Of a stretch of DNA of 55,171 nucleotides, positions 18,427 through 27,392 are shown piece after piece. The stretch covers positions 1 to 55,171 of the forward strand of contig WGMM01000051.1 in assembly GCA_016125085.1 (NCBI GenBank), given 5' to 3'. The DNA is from a bacterium (GTDB lineage: Bacteria; Planctomycetota; Planctomycetia; Isosphaerales; Isosphaeraceae). Each line of letters starts with the position of its first letter. Positions within the stretch are counted from its first letter, which is position 1. The notes beneath the pieces were generated by a model. That model was not told the origin of the DNA. It did no database searches and was given only the letters and a program-made list of their open reading frames with translations. The translations under genes were made by a program, and so were the position numbers.

Positions 18427-19788
18427 TCATTCGTAGGTTACGATCTCCTCGGAGGCGGCGACCTCAGGCGAAGCTTTCGTGCGATTGCGCTTCCCGCCGT
18501 ACTGGATCGTCAGGCCTGCCAGAATCGAGTCGACCTGAGCGTCCATGCGCGCCGATGAGTTGGGAATTTGCAGGAGCGGTCCTTCGATCGCATTGCGGAA
18601 GCCGTGAACCCAGCCCGCCGTGAACACGATATTGTCATTGAGACGCAGCGAAGCACCGATCGACAGCGAATGTTGAATGAATCCTGGAGCCTGAATGTTG
18701 AAGATCGTGTTGATTTCCTGAATCGGGTTCTGGTTGAAAAGGTAGCCGGCTCGCAGGGTCAAGCGGTCCGAAAGCTCATACTGACCACCCAAAGCGACCG
18801 CGAAAATACTCTGCCAGCCCAGGCCGCCGCTGACGATCGAATCGCCCCAGAGCGCGGCATTGGCATAGTCGAAATAGCGAACGTCCACATCGACCATCAA
18901 CCGTTCGATGCCTTTATATGCGGCACCCAGCGAATAGATCGCGGGCATGTCCGACTGAATCCCGATCGTGCGGGCCGAATAGTCGGGGTTATAGCTGTTG
19001 TATTCCCATCTCTCCTGCCAGACAGGGCTTTTGAACGAGAAACCGAGATTCCAGTTTTCGTCGACTTCGTACATCGTGCCCAGTTCGAAACCACCGCCCC
19101 AGAAAGGCCGGGAATTTGTCGCCGTCGGAAAGGTCGCGATGCCGTACCCGTCTTTCGGACCGGGAGCGAAAAATGCCGGGCTGAACTGGGCCGTGCCGGT
19201 CGTAATGACAGGCGCGAATGCCACGGAAAGCTTGTCGCTGACCATGTACGAAGCCATCGGCTTGATCGCGAGAAGCGCCGTATTGGCATAAACCGGGCCG
19301 ACACCGAAATAGTTCGGAGGCTGTCGTGGCGCGAGCGTCGGTGTCGTTGTGCTCCCCGCGAAATTCACGTTCCCGCCGACCAGCCCCGTAATGAGAATGC
19401 CCATCGTCATCGGTGATTCAGGGTCGAGCTTGAACGAACTGCCCACGGAGAGATTCGTCGGCACGCCGGAATCGCTGCGCGTCGTGCCATACCGGTTCGT
19501 CGGCGGAAATACGCCGTTGATCGATCCGGCACGAAGCGTGGAAGAATAATGCATGCTCGGAATGATCAGCTCGGTTCCGAGAAGCGTTTCGTCCCGTTCC
19601 AGAAAACTGATCGTCGCCGGGTTCCAGTAGCTGGATCCGAAGTCGAACGCGGCGGCCGTCGATGCACCCGCCATCGACCGGTTGATCGGGCCTGCGCCGG
19701 AGGCGATCACGCCTTGAGCTTGTGCAGATGTGGCGAACGCTCCGAGGGCAATCGTCAGCAAACCCAATTCGCGAATCCGCTTGATCAT
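18427..19788 (-). CDS. FadL/OmpP1/TodX-like outer-membrane transport protein
   Basis: A 453-residue predicted beta-barrel. I place the start at ATG 19788, because AGGTG lies seven bases upstream and a classical signal peptide follows (MIKRIRELGLLTIALGAFATSAQA). The mature N-terminus, QGVIASGAGPINRSMAGASTAAAFDFGSSYWNPATIS, has the NPA hatch motif of the FadL family, which imports long-chain fatty acids or other hydrophobic molecules. Later regions alternate amphipathic strands (LTLRAGYLFNQNPI, NIVFTAGWVHGFRNAIEGP). Fatty-acid specificity cannot be read from sequence. It is transcribed away from the porin gene at 20112, with a 323-bp shared upstream region that holds a repeated palindromic site. 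Confidence 0.87.
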   Translation of the reverse strand: MIKRIRELGLLTIALGAFATSAQAQGVIASGAGPINRSMAGASTAAAFDFGSSYWNPATISFLERDETLLGTELIIPSMHYSSTLRAGSINGVFPPTNRYGTTRSDSGVPTNLSVGSSFKLDPESPMTMGILITGLVGGNVNFAGSTTTPTLAPRQPPNYFGVGPVYANTALLAIKPMASYMVSDKLSVAFAPVITTGTAQFSPAFFAPGPKDGYGIATFPTATNSRPFWGGGFELGTMYEVDENWNLGFSFKSPVWQERWEYNSYNPDYSARTIGIQSDMPAIYSLGAAYKGIERLMVDVDVRYFDYANAALWGDSIVSGGLGWQSIFAVALGGQYELSDRLTLRAGYLFNQNPIQEINTIFNIQAPGFIQHSLSIGASLRLNDNIVFTAGWVHGFRNAIEGPLLQIPNSSARMDAQVDSILAGLTIQYGGKRNRTKASPEVAASEEIVTYE

Positions 19789-20111
19789 GACAGGCACCTG
19801 TCGTCCGGAACGAAGATCAGTCTTTGCGTACTTACGAATGTGTTTTCGTCCGGAACGACCCCTAAAATCCATACAAATTACCGAAACGTCAGATCGAAAT
19901 CTGTCCAGAATCCAAAATCCATGAATGCGAGCATGTGATCGATACGACCGGAATCATTGACGTAAACCGCAAAATCAGCCGATGGAAAGAAATGACGAAA
20001 TCCGTTCGGATTCTTCAGTGGTTGGTTCTCCGCGAGTTTTCGGAGCAGCGAATGCAGGCAAGTTTTGCCACTGGTGTGGCTGGCATTTGGCCGATGGCGA
20101 GGTGAGATCGA
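19789..20111. other. Divergent intergenic region between FadL-like and OprP-like genes
   Basis: A 323-bp non-coding stretch that must hold promoters for both outer-membrane protein genes. The only structure I can support is the pair of 13-bp repeats near 19801-19858. No convincing -35/-10 pairs, small gene or RNA was seen in the remainder. Confidence 0.5.
19801..19858. promoter_or_regulatory. Two identical 13-bp near-palindromes upstream of the FadL-like gene
   Basis: TCGTCCGGAACGA occurs at 19801-19813 and again at 19846-19858, 45 bp apart, just upstream of the FadL-like start at 19788. The outer arms TCGT/ACGA are inverted and flank a TCCGG(A) core, so each copy looks like a dimer-binding site. 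The spacing is close to four helical turns plus three bases. Operator function is inference. Confidence 0.35.
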
Positions 20112-21785
20112 ATGTCGAAGCCGGAGCGAATCAGACAGAAACGACGGGACAGATGCCTTGCGGCATTCGTTCTGTCTGTTTCGTTCGCGACGGGTTTCGC
20201 AAGAAGCGAAGATGCCACGCCGGCGTCGACTCCAACCACGGACACCGCACGAATCGAACGGCTCGAAAAACTGCTCAGTACCGTGATGGAAGAGAACCTT
20301 CGCCTGGCCGGAGAAGTTCATGACCTGAAGCGGCAAATCGAAACGCGGGTTCCCGACGCGAAGGATACGGCGCTGAAGCGAACCGCCGAAGCGCAGACTG
20401 AGATTCGCCAGGAATTGGCACAGCCGTCCCGGTTTCCCGCCCCGCCCCCTTTCCAGGTCACGCCGGTCGAAACGGATTCTGCTGACGACGTCGCCGATCT
20501 GGACTCCGGTCTCTGGGATCCGATGGATCTGCCGGACTCGTCTGACGTCCCTTATTTCACGGATGCTTCCTCGGCCAGCACTGTAACTCGCACAGACAGG
20601 TTTCGCGTCGATTATGAGAACGGCTTTACGATCGTACCGCTCGATCCTGATGCAACGCCCTTTTCCCTGCGGGTCCGAAGCCAGAACGTATTCCGCTATA
20701 ACGGCTTCGCTCGCACGGAGTCGTTCTGGACGGACAGCGCCGGCAATCGAATTCCGATCGCGAACGACAACTATTTCGGCATTCCCCGGGGCCGGATCAT
20801 TTTTTCGGGGACAGCCTTGCTGCCGGAGCTTCGGTACCTCCTGAACATAGACTATAACTCGGTCACCAACAATCCGATTGGCTTTCGAGCTTATGTGCTG
20901 AGTTATCGTTTCAGCGACGCAATCGAGCTGAGCATTGGGCAGAGCAAAGTCCCGGGCTCGCGCGAGTGGCTCGAAAGTGCGTTCGCGCCCCTGCAGGGAC
21001 CGGATCGTTCGATGGCGACGACCTTCTTCCGGCCGAGCTTGAGCCAGGGCATCTGGATCACGGGTGAACCGCTGGACGGCTGGTACTACCACGCCATGGT
21101 TTCGAACGGATTCAACACTCTGAACCTCGCTCCCGACCGGCTCAACGACCGATTCTGCTGGTCGGCTTCGACCTGGTGGGAACCCTGGGGCGAATTCGGT
21201 GCGGGTTATTCCGACCTTCAGAACCACGAAGATGCGGCGATTCGTATCGGCGGAAGCTATACCTACGCCATTGGCCGGGGCAGCCAGTCAGAGAGCGACG
21301 CAGTCGAAAACTCGCCGATTCGCCTTTCGGACGGCACTTTGATCACCACACCTGGCGCTCTGGCCCCGGGGGTGACTCTGCAAAGCTACGACATTTCGCT
21401 GGGCGCGATCGACCTAGCATACAAATACAAAGGCATCGGCGTTTCGACAGAGCTTTATTGGCAGGATTTGCTCGGCCTGCGGGGCACCGGTCCGCTGCCG
21501 ATCCGCTCCACGGGTGCTTTCGGCGGATTTGTTCAGGGCGGGTATTTCGTCGTACCCCAGCAGGGGGAGCTATATGCCCGGACTTCCTATGTGACAGGCG
21601 ACTACGGCGCCGGCTACGAGTTGGGCGGCGGGTTCAACTGGTTCTTCCGCCGGGGACGAGAGAATTTGCGATTCACGCTCGACGGTGCCTGGCTCGACGG
21701 TTCGCCCGCTGGTCAGAATCGTACCGGATATGTCGCTGGACAGACAGGCGTTCTCTTACGTGCCCAGATCACAGCGGTCTATTGA
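20112..21785 (+). CDS. OprO/OprP-like outer-membrane porin with coiled-coil N-terminus
   Basis: A 557-residue exported protein. An Arg-rich n-region plus hydrophobic segment (CLAAFVLSVSFATGFARS) serves as the signal peptide. A predicted coiled coil follows at about 50-85 (RIERLEKLLSTVMEENLRLAGEVHDLKRQIE), of the kind seen in trimeric porins. The rest resembles phosphate/pyrophosphate-selective porins: FTIVPLDPDATPFSLRVRSQNVFRYNGF, RGRIIFSGTALLPELRYLLNIDYN, IGQSKVPGSREWLESA. Alternating strands end in RENLRFTLDGAWLDGSP...LLRAQITAVY. AGGTGA six bases before the ATG supports the start. Substrate is unknown: in planctomycetes this family is large and not restricted to phosphate. Confidence 0.88.
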   Translation: MSKPERIRQKRRDRCLAAFVLSVSFATGFARSEDATPASTPTTDTARIERLEKLLSTVMEENLRLAGEVHDLKRQIETRVPDAKDTALKRTAEAQTEIRQELAQPSRFPAPPPFQVTPVETDSADDVADLDSGLWDPMDLPDSSDVPYFTDASSASTVTRTDRFRVDYENGFTIVPLDPDATPFSLRVRSQNVFRYNGFARTESFWTDSAGNRIPIANDNYFGIPRGRIIFSGTALLPELRYLLNIDYNSVTNNPIGFRAYVLSYRFSDAIELSIGQSKVPGSREWLESAFAPLQGPDRSMATTFFRPSLSQGIWITGEPLDGWYYHAMVSNGFNTLNLAPDRLNDRFCWSASTWWEPWGEFGAGYSDLQNHEDAAIRIGGSYTYAIGRGSQSESDAVENSPIRLSDGTLITTPGALAPGVTLQSYDISLGAIDLAYKYKGIGVSTELYWQDLLGLRGTGPLPIRSTGAFGGFVQGGYFVVPQQGELYARTSYVTGDYGAGYELGGGFNWFFRRGRENLRFTLDGAWLDGSPAGQNRTGYVAGQTGVLLRAQITAVY

Positions 21786-22572
21786 GAATGCGAAAATTGT
21801 CCAGAGCCAAATTCCTTTTTGCATTACAACTGTTCGTCTAGTCCATTAACAATCCTAAGAATTGGGGTTAGTGCTACAGTTGCGGTTCCAGACGATGTCC
21901 TTCAATCCAAGCAGAACCGCAAATCGTCAAAGACGAGATTTTGCGTAGATTCCACAGGCTCTTGAGCGAACCGCAACTGTAGTACTAGTAGTGTTCATAT
22001 TTAAACATCTGCACAAATCTATCTCGAATCAGGGAGCGAAGGTGGCGTCCGGATCGCTCGAATCGTTCGGACCGGGCAGCGATTGCATTTCGTCGGTAAG
22101 ATCTGCCGCCGGAATTCGATTTCGAAACCGGGTTTCGTTTCCGGAGCACGTCCGATCCTGATGAGCATACGCATCGTTCGGATCGTGCCGGTGTTTCATC
22201 TCCGATTCCGGAGTCGCATGAGGCACGATCCGATCATTCCTCAGCGTTCGTTCCTGCAGATCGATCCGAACTGCCGTTCCGCCAGGGCACAGGGTCGATC
22301 CGGCACATGGAATTCCGCGATTCGTCAGGATTTCTCCACCCACTCTTGCACCATGGGATTTCTGAGGCCATGATATATGAACTCACTCCCCGTCCTGACG
22401 CTACTTGCCTCAGCCCTGCCCCGAACATCGATCGATCCGTCGATCTCGCGTGATTTTCGATCGGTCGCCCCGGGCCCTGCACGTCTCATCCGTAACTGTC
22501 GCGAATCGGCCTGCTTCGCTCTCGCCGCCCCGAATGCCTTCCTCCGCACGTTCCCGCTTCCGGACATCAGTC
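21786..22572. other. 787-bp intergenic region, non-coding apart from a MITE-like element
   Basis: Between the porin and the PPC-domain gene. It contains the inverted-repeat element at 21868-21988. From about 22000 to 22572 frames on both strands are open but show no recognisable protein, no ribosome-binding site and no signal peptide. I therefore treat them as chance, and see no RNA or terminator. Confidence 0.5.
21868..21988. mobile_element. MITE-like element with IS701-type terminal inverted repeats
   Basis: A 121-bp non-coding element bounded by 20-bp inverted repeats. The left end is TAGTGCTACAGTTGCGGTTC from 21869. The right end, read on the other strand from 21988, is TAGTACTACAGTTGCGGTTC, so 19 of 20 bases match. 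The end of the IS701-type element at 54927-54946 (TAGTACTACAGTCGCGCTTC) matches the right repeat at 18 of 20. Flanking tetranucleotides TTAG (21868-21871) and CTAG (21985-21988) fit the YTAR target pattern known for IS701 elements. An internal GAACCGC near 21913 can also pair with the left repeat. It has no coding capacity and would depend on a transposase in trans. Confidence 0.7.
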
Positions 22573-25041
22573 ATGAGCACGATCGACATGCGAAACATGG
22601 CCTGGGCCATCACATGTTGCGGCGTCGTCTTCGCGACATTTCCGGTATCGGCTCAGGCCGAGTCGCCTCCCGTGATCGCATCGGTTCATCCGTCATGCGT
22701 AACTGCGGGCCGCTCTGTCGAAGTCGAGTTTTCAGGCAGCGGGCTCGAAGCGGTCACAATGATCGTTTCCAGCGTCCCAGGCGGAAATTTCGAACGAATC
22801 TCTCCGAAACGATTTCGGGTCGCCGTACCCGAGTCCGCCCGGCCAGGCTATTACGATGTCCGAGCCTTCGGCGCGGGAGGGCTGAGTGCTCCGGTACCGT
22901 TCATGGTCAGCCGTCGAGCCGGTGTCGTGGAACCCGGCGACAAGTCTGTCGCGAATCCGATGAAAATCGGCCTCGACCAGACCATCTCCGGCAGGATTCT
23001 GGCCGCTGGAGAGACGGACCGTTACGAATTCGAGACCCGTCAAGGTCAGGGAATCGTTTTCGAATGTTACGCCGACAGGATCGATTCGCGAATGCGTGCC
23101 GTGCTCGAGCTTTTTGATGCGTCGGGGCGGCGAATCGCGGCCAATCGCGGGTATTTCGGCGTCGATCCCCTGATCGGATGGGTCGCACCGGCGGACGGCA
23201 GATACGAAATTCGCGTACATGATCTGTCCTTCGGCGGTGGTCCGGATTTCGTGTACCGACTCGATGTCGATACCGGGCCAAGGCCTGAATTCGCCGTGCC
23301 TGGTCAGGTCGCAAGAGATCAGAAATCCCAGGTGCGAATTCTCGGGCGTAATCTTGGCTCGTCAGCGGTTTCGAAATCGGATGCTCCGGAACGATTGTCG
23401 CTAACTTCGACGAATTTCGAAATTGCAGCGGATCAGGCGAAGTCGATCATTGAGCCGCCGGTGAATCGAACCATCGCGCAATCGGCCGTCGACTTTCTCG
23501 CGATCGACGTTCCGAATTCGCATGCGAGCGTTGCAGTGCGTGCCGGGGAATACGTGCCGAAAACGGCGGGTGATCGTTGCATTTCGCCCGAAACGGCGAT
23601 GGAAATCGCATGCCCGGGCGATATCAGTGGTCAGTTCGCCGATAAGAATTTCAGCCGATGGTTCGCATTGAATGCAAAACGAGGCGAAGTATTTCGTTTC
23701 GAAGTCTTTTCCGAGCGTCTTGGAGCTCCGACGGATTTGAGGCTGGGGCTGTTCGATCCCACGGGCAATCGAGAACTGATCGGTTTCGAAGATGTTTTCG
23801 ATTCGCCCCATGCGCCATTGCCGACAGGCCATGCGGATCCGGACGGAAGCTGGATCGCCCCGGCCGACGGCCGATTTCTCATCGAGCTGCGCGAGACGAA
23901 AGCCGGGCCTGAGCCTGATCCACGCAAGGTTTTCGTGCTGTCGGTAAGGCGCGACGAGCCCGATTTTCGGGTCGTCGCGATGCCCAGCGCGGGTGCTTCG
24001 GGCGCGATCAACGTGCAGGCGGGCGGCAGGGCGACTTTCGACCTGGTCGCGCTGCGGCGGCGTGGCTACGAGGGGCCGATCCGTGTCTATGCCCAAACCT
24101 TGCCTGACGGGTTGAGTTGCCCGGATGTGTGGATCGGCCCGGAAACGGATCGAGCGGTCATGGTCCTCTCCGCGGATTCCGAATCCAGGGCACGAGTCGA
24201 AACGATTCGCCTGATGAGCGAAGCCGATGGAATCGGTCAGCGACCGGTTGCGATGGCGGCGCCTTCGCGAGGGGCAAGCCCGGTCTTGCGGGGGAGACTG
24301 GTTCCTCAACCTCTCTTCGGTATCGCGGGCAAGTCCGCGATCCGCGTTCAGGCCGATGCTCATCGACCTTTCTCGCACCCGCTTTATGGCACTCTTACGC
24401 CGAAACATGCTCCAGGGGGCGTGGTGGACGTGGCGGTGCGTATCGACAGACTCGATCGATCGCACGCATCGCCGGTGCGGCTGTCGTTCGAAGGGATGTC
24501 GCCGCAGTTCTCGTCCCCAGGCCAGATTTCGATCGTTCCGGCGGGCGAAAACGAGGGGTGGCTGAGTCTTGCGTTGCCATCGGATTCGAAACCGGGCAAG
24601 TATTCGTTCGTCGTGCGGGCGGAATCGACCGTGCCTTCGGCGGATCCGTCGAAACCGGAGGCTGTCGTGGCTTTCAGCGAGCCCGTTACGATCGAAATCC
24701 ATCCCGCAGCGTTCCTTGTGGAGGCCGACCCGTTCACGCCCGCGAAAGTGAAGCGGGGCGAGAGTTTCAAAATTCGCTACGGGGCACGCCGCCGCAACGG
24801 ATTCATCGGCAAGGTGCATACGGAACTGGCTGTTCCGGGGATCGTCACCAACGTTCCGGGAGTTCGCGGACGAGGGGAAACGTTCGTCGGGCAGACGGAT
24901 CAGGGCGTTCTGAATGTCGTCGTGAATCCGGACGCGCCCCTGGGGCGAGTTCCATTTCTCCGGCTTCTGACGATCGGCGTCGTTGAGGACGAAGCGATTC
25001 ATCAGGGGGCCGTATTTCTCGACCTGGAGATCGCGGAATGA
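22573..25041 (+). CDS. Exported PPC-domain protein, first gene of the sialidase/PVC cluster
   Basis: Roughly 822 residues, starting MSTIDMRNMAWAITCCGVVFATFPVSAQAE, a Sec signal peptide. The open frame extends 56 codons upstream but that part has no signal sequence or ribosome-binding site. Met at 22588 is an equally possible start. After an IPT/TIG-like unit (VIASVHPSCVTAGRSVEVEFSGSGLE) come two pre-peptidase C-terminal (PPC) beta-sandwich units (GRILAAGETDRYEFETRQGQ..., FSRWFALNAKRGEVFRFEVF...). Several Ig-like segments rich in beta strands follow. Proteins of this type precede DUF1549/DUF1553 and DUF1501 genes across planctomycetes. It probably binds ligands or partners in the periplasm. 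Its stop overlaps the next start (ATGA at 25038-25041), so the two are translationally coupled. Confidence 0.82.
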   Translation: MSTIDMRNMAWAITCCGVVFATFPVSAQAESPPVIASVHPSCVTAGRSVEVEFSGSGLEAVTMIVSSVPGGNFERISPKRFRVAVPESARPGYYDVRAFGAGGLSAPVPFMVSRRAGVVEPGDKSVANPMKIGLDQTISGRILAAGETDRYEFETRQGQGIVFECYADRIDSRMRAVLELFDASGRRIAANRGYFGVDPLIGWVAPADGRYEIRVHDLSFGGGPDFVYRLDVDTGPRPEFAVPGQVARDQKSQVRILGRNLGSSAVSKSDAPERLSLTSTNFEIAADQAKSIIEPPVNRTIAQSAVDFLAIDVPNSHASVAVRAGEYVPKTAGDRCISPETAMEIACPGDISGQFADKNFSRWFALNAKRGEVFRFEVFSERLGAPTDLRLGLFDPTGNRELIGFEDVFDSPHAPLPTGHADPDGSWIAPADGRFLIELRETKAGPEPDPRKVFVLSVRRDEPDFRVVAMPSAGASGAINVQAGGRATFDLVALRRRGYEGPIRVYAQTLPDGLSCPDVWIGPETDRAVMVLSADSESRARVETIRLMSEADGIGQRPVAMAAPSRGASPVLRGRLVPQPLFGIAGKSAIRVQADAHRPFSHPLYGTLTPKHAPGGVVDVAVRIDRLDRSHASPVRLSFEGMSPQFSSPGQISIVPAGENEGWLSLALPSDSKPGKYSFVVRAESTVPSADPSKPEAVVAFSEPVTIEIHPAAFLVEADPFTPAKVKRGESFKIRYGARRRNGFIGKVHTELAVPGIVTNVPGVRGRGETFVGQTDQGVLNVVVNPDAPLGRVPFLRLLTIGVVEDEAIHQGAVFLDLEIAE

Positions 25042-27374
25042 AACGTGCGTTTCTGCCCGCAGCCGGGAATTCGGACGAGGCGTATCGAATCGATACGATC
25101 AGGATCGCTCTGCGAATGGTCTCCGCTCATCGATTGAAATTCATGAAAATCGTCGCGACGATCGTGGCGATTTTCATGCACGGTTCCATTTCGCAAAATG
25201 TTCATGCAGAAAATGGCGAACGAGGTGGCGAATCGATCCGGTTCGGAACCGATATCGTCCCGATCCTGACCCGGCTGGGGTGCAACGGCGGCGGATGCCA
25301 CGGCAAGGCGAGCGGCCAGAACGGTTTTATGCTTTCCCTGCTCGGTTTTGAGCCGGAATTCGATTACCAGACTCTGGTTCATGAAGATCGCGGACGGCGG
25401 ATTTTTCCGGCCGATCCCGACCGAAGCCTGATCCTGCTGAAGGCGACGGGGCGTGTGCCACATGGCGGCGGCCGGCTGATCGACTCTTCGAGCGACGATT
25501 ACCGGGTGCTGAGAAACTGGATCGCCCAGGGGGCACTTCCGCCAGCAGCCGACGATCCGCGAATCGAACGCATCGAGATTGCGCCGGCCGAAGCGATTCT
25601 CGAAAGGAACCGGGAATTCGCCCTGAAAGTCACGGCATTTTTCAGCGACGGTTCAAGTCGGGACGTAACCGAACAGGCTGTTTATCAGACGAATGAGCCG
25701 GCTGTCGGTTCCGCGGATTCCGAGGGTAAAGTGAAAACTGCGAATCGCCCGGGGCTTTTCGCCGTGATGGCACGCTTCGGCGACAAGGTCGCGACGTTTC
25801 GAGGTGCTGTGCCCTTCGTGACGGACCCGCAGCGGAAAGCCCGGGTCGACAGCGAACTTGCCCGCCTGGAGAAGGACGCCCAAGCTTCGCTGGTCGATCG
25901 TTTCCTGTTCCGCCAGTGGCGTCGATTGGCAGTCATACCTTCGCCGCCAGCGGACGACGCAGCTTTTCTGCGTCGTGCATCGATCGACATTTGCGGTACC
26001 CTGCCCACGCCCGAAGAAACGGCCACGTTTCTCGCCGACGATCGACCGGACAAGCGCGCCGCACTGGTTGACCGCCTGCTCGAACGCCCGGAATACGCCG
26101 AATACTTCGCAGTGAAATGGGCCGACATCCTGCGCAATCGTGGCAGCGGTTATTCGACCTCCCGGCAGCGGCCCGGGACGACTCTTTTCGCCGGCTGGAT
26201 TCGCGATTCCCTGGCCGAAAACAAGCCTTACGACCGATTCGTCACGGAAATTCTCACGGCCACGGGTTCCCAGACGGAAAATCCTCCGACGGTCTGGTAT
26301 CGCTCAGTGCGAAAATCGTCCGATTACGTGGAGTCCGTCGCTCAGGCGTTTCTGGGCGTGCGTATTCAATGTGCCCAGTGCCATCACCATCCCAGCGAGT
26401 CGTGGAGTCAGTCCGATTATTACGGCCTGGCCGCTGTGTTCGGCCGGATCGGCCGCAAGGGCGGATTCGCCGATGCCGAAGTGCCGACCGACGAGACGAT
26501 CTTCCTGGCGGATTCAGGGCAAGTCCGACACCCGAGAACCGGCGAGATCGAGCCGCCCCGGGCCCTCGGTTCAGGGCCGTTCCGCCTGAGCGCCGGCGAC
26601 GATCCGCGAGGCAGGCTGGCGGAATGGATGTCGGATCCGACGAATCCCTTTTTCGCCAGAACGATGGTCAACCGGATGTGGGCCCATTTCCTCGGCAGGG
26701 GGCTGATCCACCCTGTCGACGATGCCCGCAGCACCAATCCGCCGACCGACCCGGAGCTGCTGGACGCTCTTGCGAACGATTTCGCCACGCATGGTTACGA
26801 CGTCAAGCGTCTTGTGCGCATGATCACCACAAGCATGGCCTACGGCGTTTCGTCCGAACCTGTCGATGGTAATCGCGGTGACACCCAGACATTCGCCCGG
26901 TTCTACCCGCGCCGGCTCTCGGCTGAAGTGCTGCTGGACGGACTCAGCCAGGTTCTGGGCGTACCGACACCTTTCCCGGGCCTGCCGCCGGGCACGCGAG
27001 CGATCCAGCTGCCCGACGAAAACGTGGCGGCACCGTTTCTGGACATCTTCGGCCGGCCGGCAAGGCAGACGGCCTGCGAGTGCGAGCGAGTCGACGCGCC
27101 GTCGCTGAATCAGGCCCTGGAGCTGATCAATTCCAGCGAGATCCAGCGGAAACTGTCAGCCCCGGAAGGATTCGCGGCCAGGCTCGCTGCCGAATCGAAG
27201 TCGTCGAAAGAGACAGCCGCACTTGCGTTCGTGCGAGTTCTTGGCAGGCCACCAAGCCCCGACGAGTCGAAAGCCGCGGTTGCGTTTCTGGAATCGGAAC
27301 CCGACCGGGTCGAAGCGTCCAGATCCCTGCTCTGGTCACTGCTCGCCACGGCCGAATTTCTGTTCAACCACTGA
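25038..27374 (+). CDS. DUF1549/DUF1553 protein with N-terminal cytochrome-like and Ig-like domains
   Basis: A 778-residue exported protein. A PSCyt1-like domain (about 65-170) carries the spaced heme-type motif C82-NGGG-C87-H88 (CX4CH rather than CxxCH) and the usual tail VLRNWIAQGA. A BIG2-like Ig domain (about 180-265, FSDGSSRDVTEQAVYQTNEPAVGSADSEGKV) follows, then DUF1549 (about 285-490, LVDRFLFRQWRRLAV...RRASIDICGTLPTPEE) and DUF1553 (about 540-760, NPFFARTMVNRMWAHFLGRGL). Within DUF1549 a CAQCHHHP motif (C445-H449) could bind a second heme or a metal. DUF1549/1553 proteins are planctomycete/verrucomicrobial and biochemically uncharacterised. Internal Met27 and Met36 sit nearer the hydrophobic segment, but GGAG eight bases before 25038 favours the coupled start. 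Confidence 0.9.
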   Translation: MKRAFLPAAGNSDEAYRIDTIRIALRMVSAHRLKFMKIVATIVAIFMHGSISQNVHAENGERGGESIRFGTDIVPILTRLGCNGGGCHGKASGQNGFMLSLLGFEPEFDYQTLVHEDRGRRIFPADPDRSLILLKATGRVPHGGGRLIDSSSDDYRVLRNWIAQGALPPAADDPRIERIEIAPAEAILERNREFALKVTAFFSDGSSRDVTEQAVYQTNEPAVGSADSEGKVKTANRPGLFAVMARFGDKVATFRGAVPFVTDPQRKARVDSELARLEKDAQASLVDRFLFRQWRRLAVIPSPPADDAAFLRRASIDICGTLPTPEETATFLADDRPDKRAALVDRLLERPEYAEYFAVKWADILRNRGSGYSTSRQRPGTTLFAGWIRDSLAENKPYDRFVTEILTATGSQTENPPTVWYRSVRKSSDYVESVAQAFLGVRIQCAQCHHHPSESWSQSDYYGLAAVFGRIGRKGGFADAEVPTDETIFLADSGQVRHPRTGEIEPPRALGSGPFRLSAGDDPRGRLAEWMSDPTNPFFARTMVNRMWAHFLGRGLIHPVDDARSTNPPTDPELLDALANDFATHGYDVKRLVRMITTSMAYGVSSEPVDGNRGDTQTFARFYPRRLSAEVLLDGLSQVLGVPTPFPGLPPGTRAIQLPDENVAAPFLDIFGRPARQTACECERVDAPSLNQALELINSSEIQRKLSAPEGFAARLAAESKSSKETAALAFVRVLGRPPSPDESKAAVAFLESEPDRVEASRSLLWSLLATAEFLFNH

Positions 27375-27392
27375 CCCGGAGCGGCGAACGGC

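Noticed and set aside
22029..22404. Possible small genes in the intergenic region before the PPC protein
   Set aside because: Frames are open on both strands but have odd composition, no start signals and no homology I can recognise.
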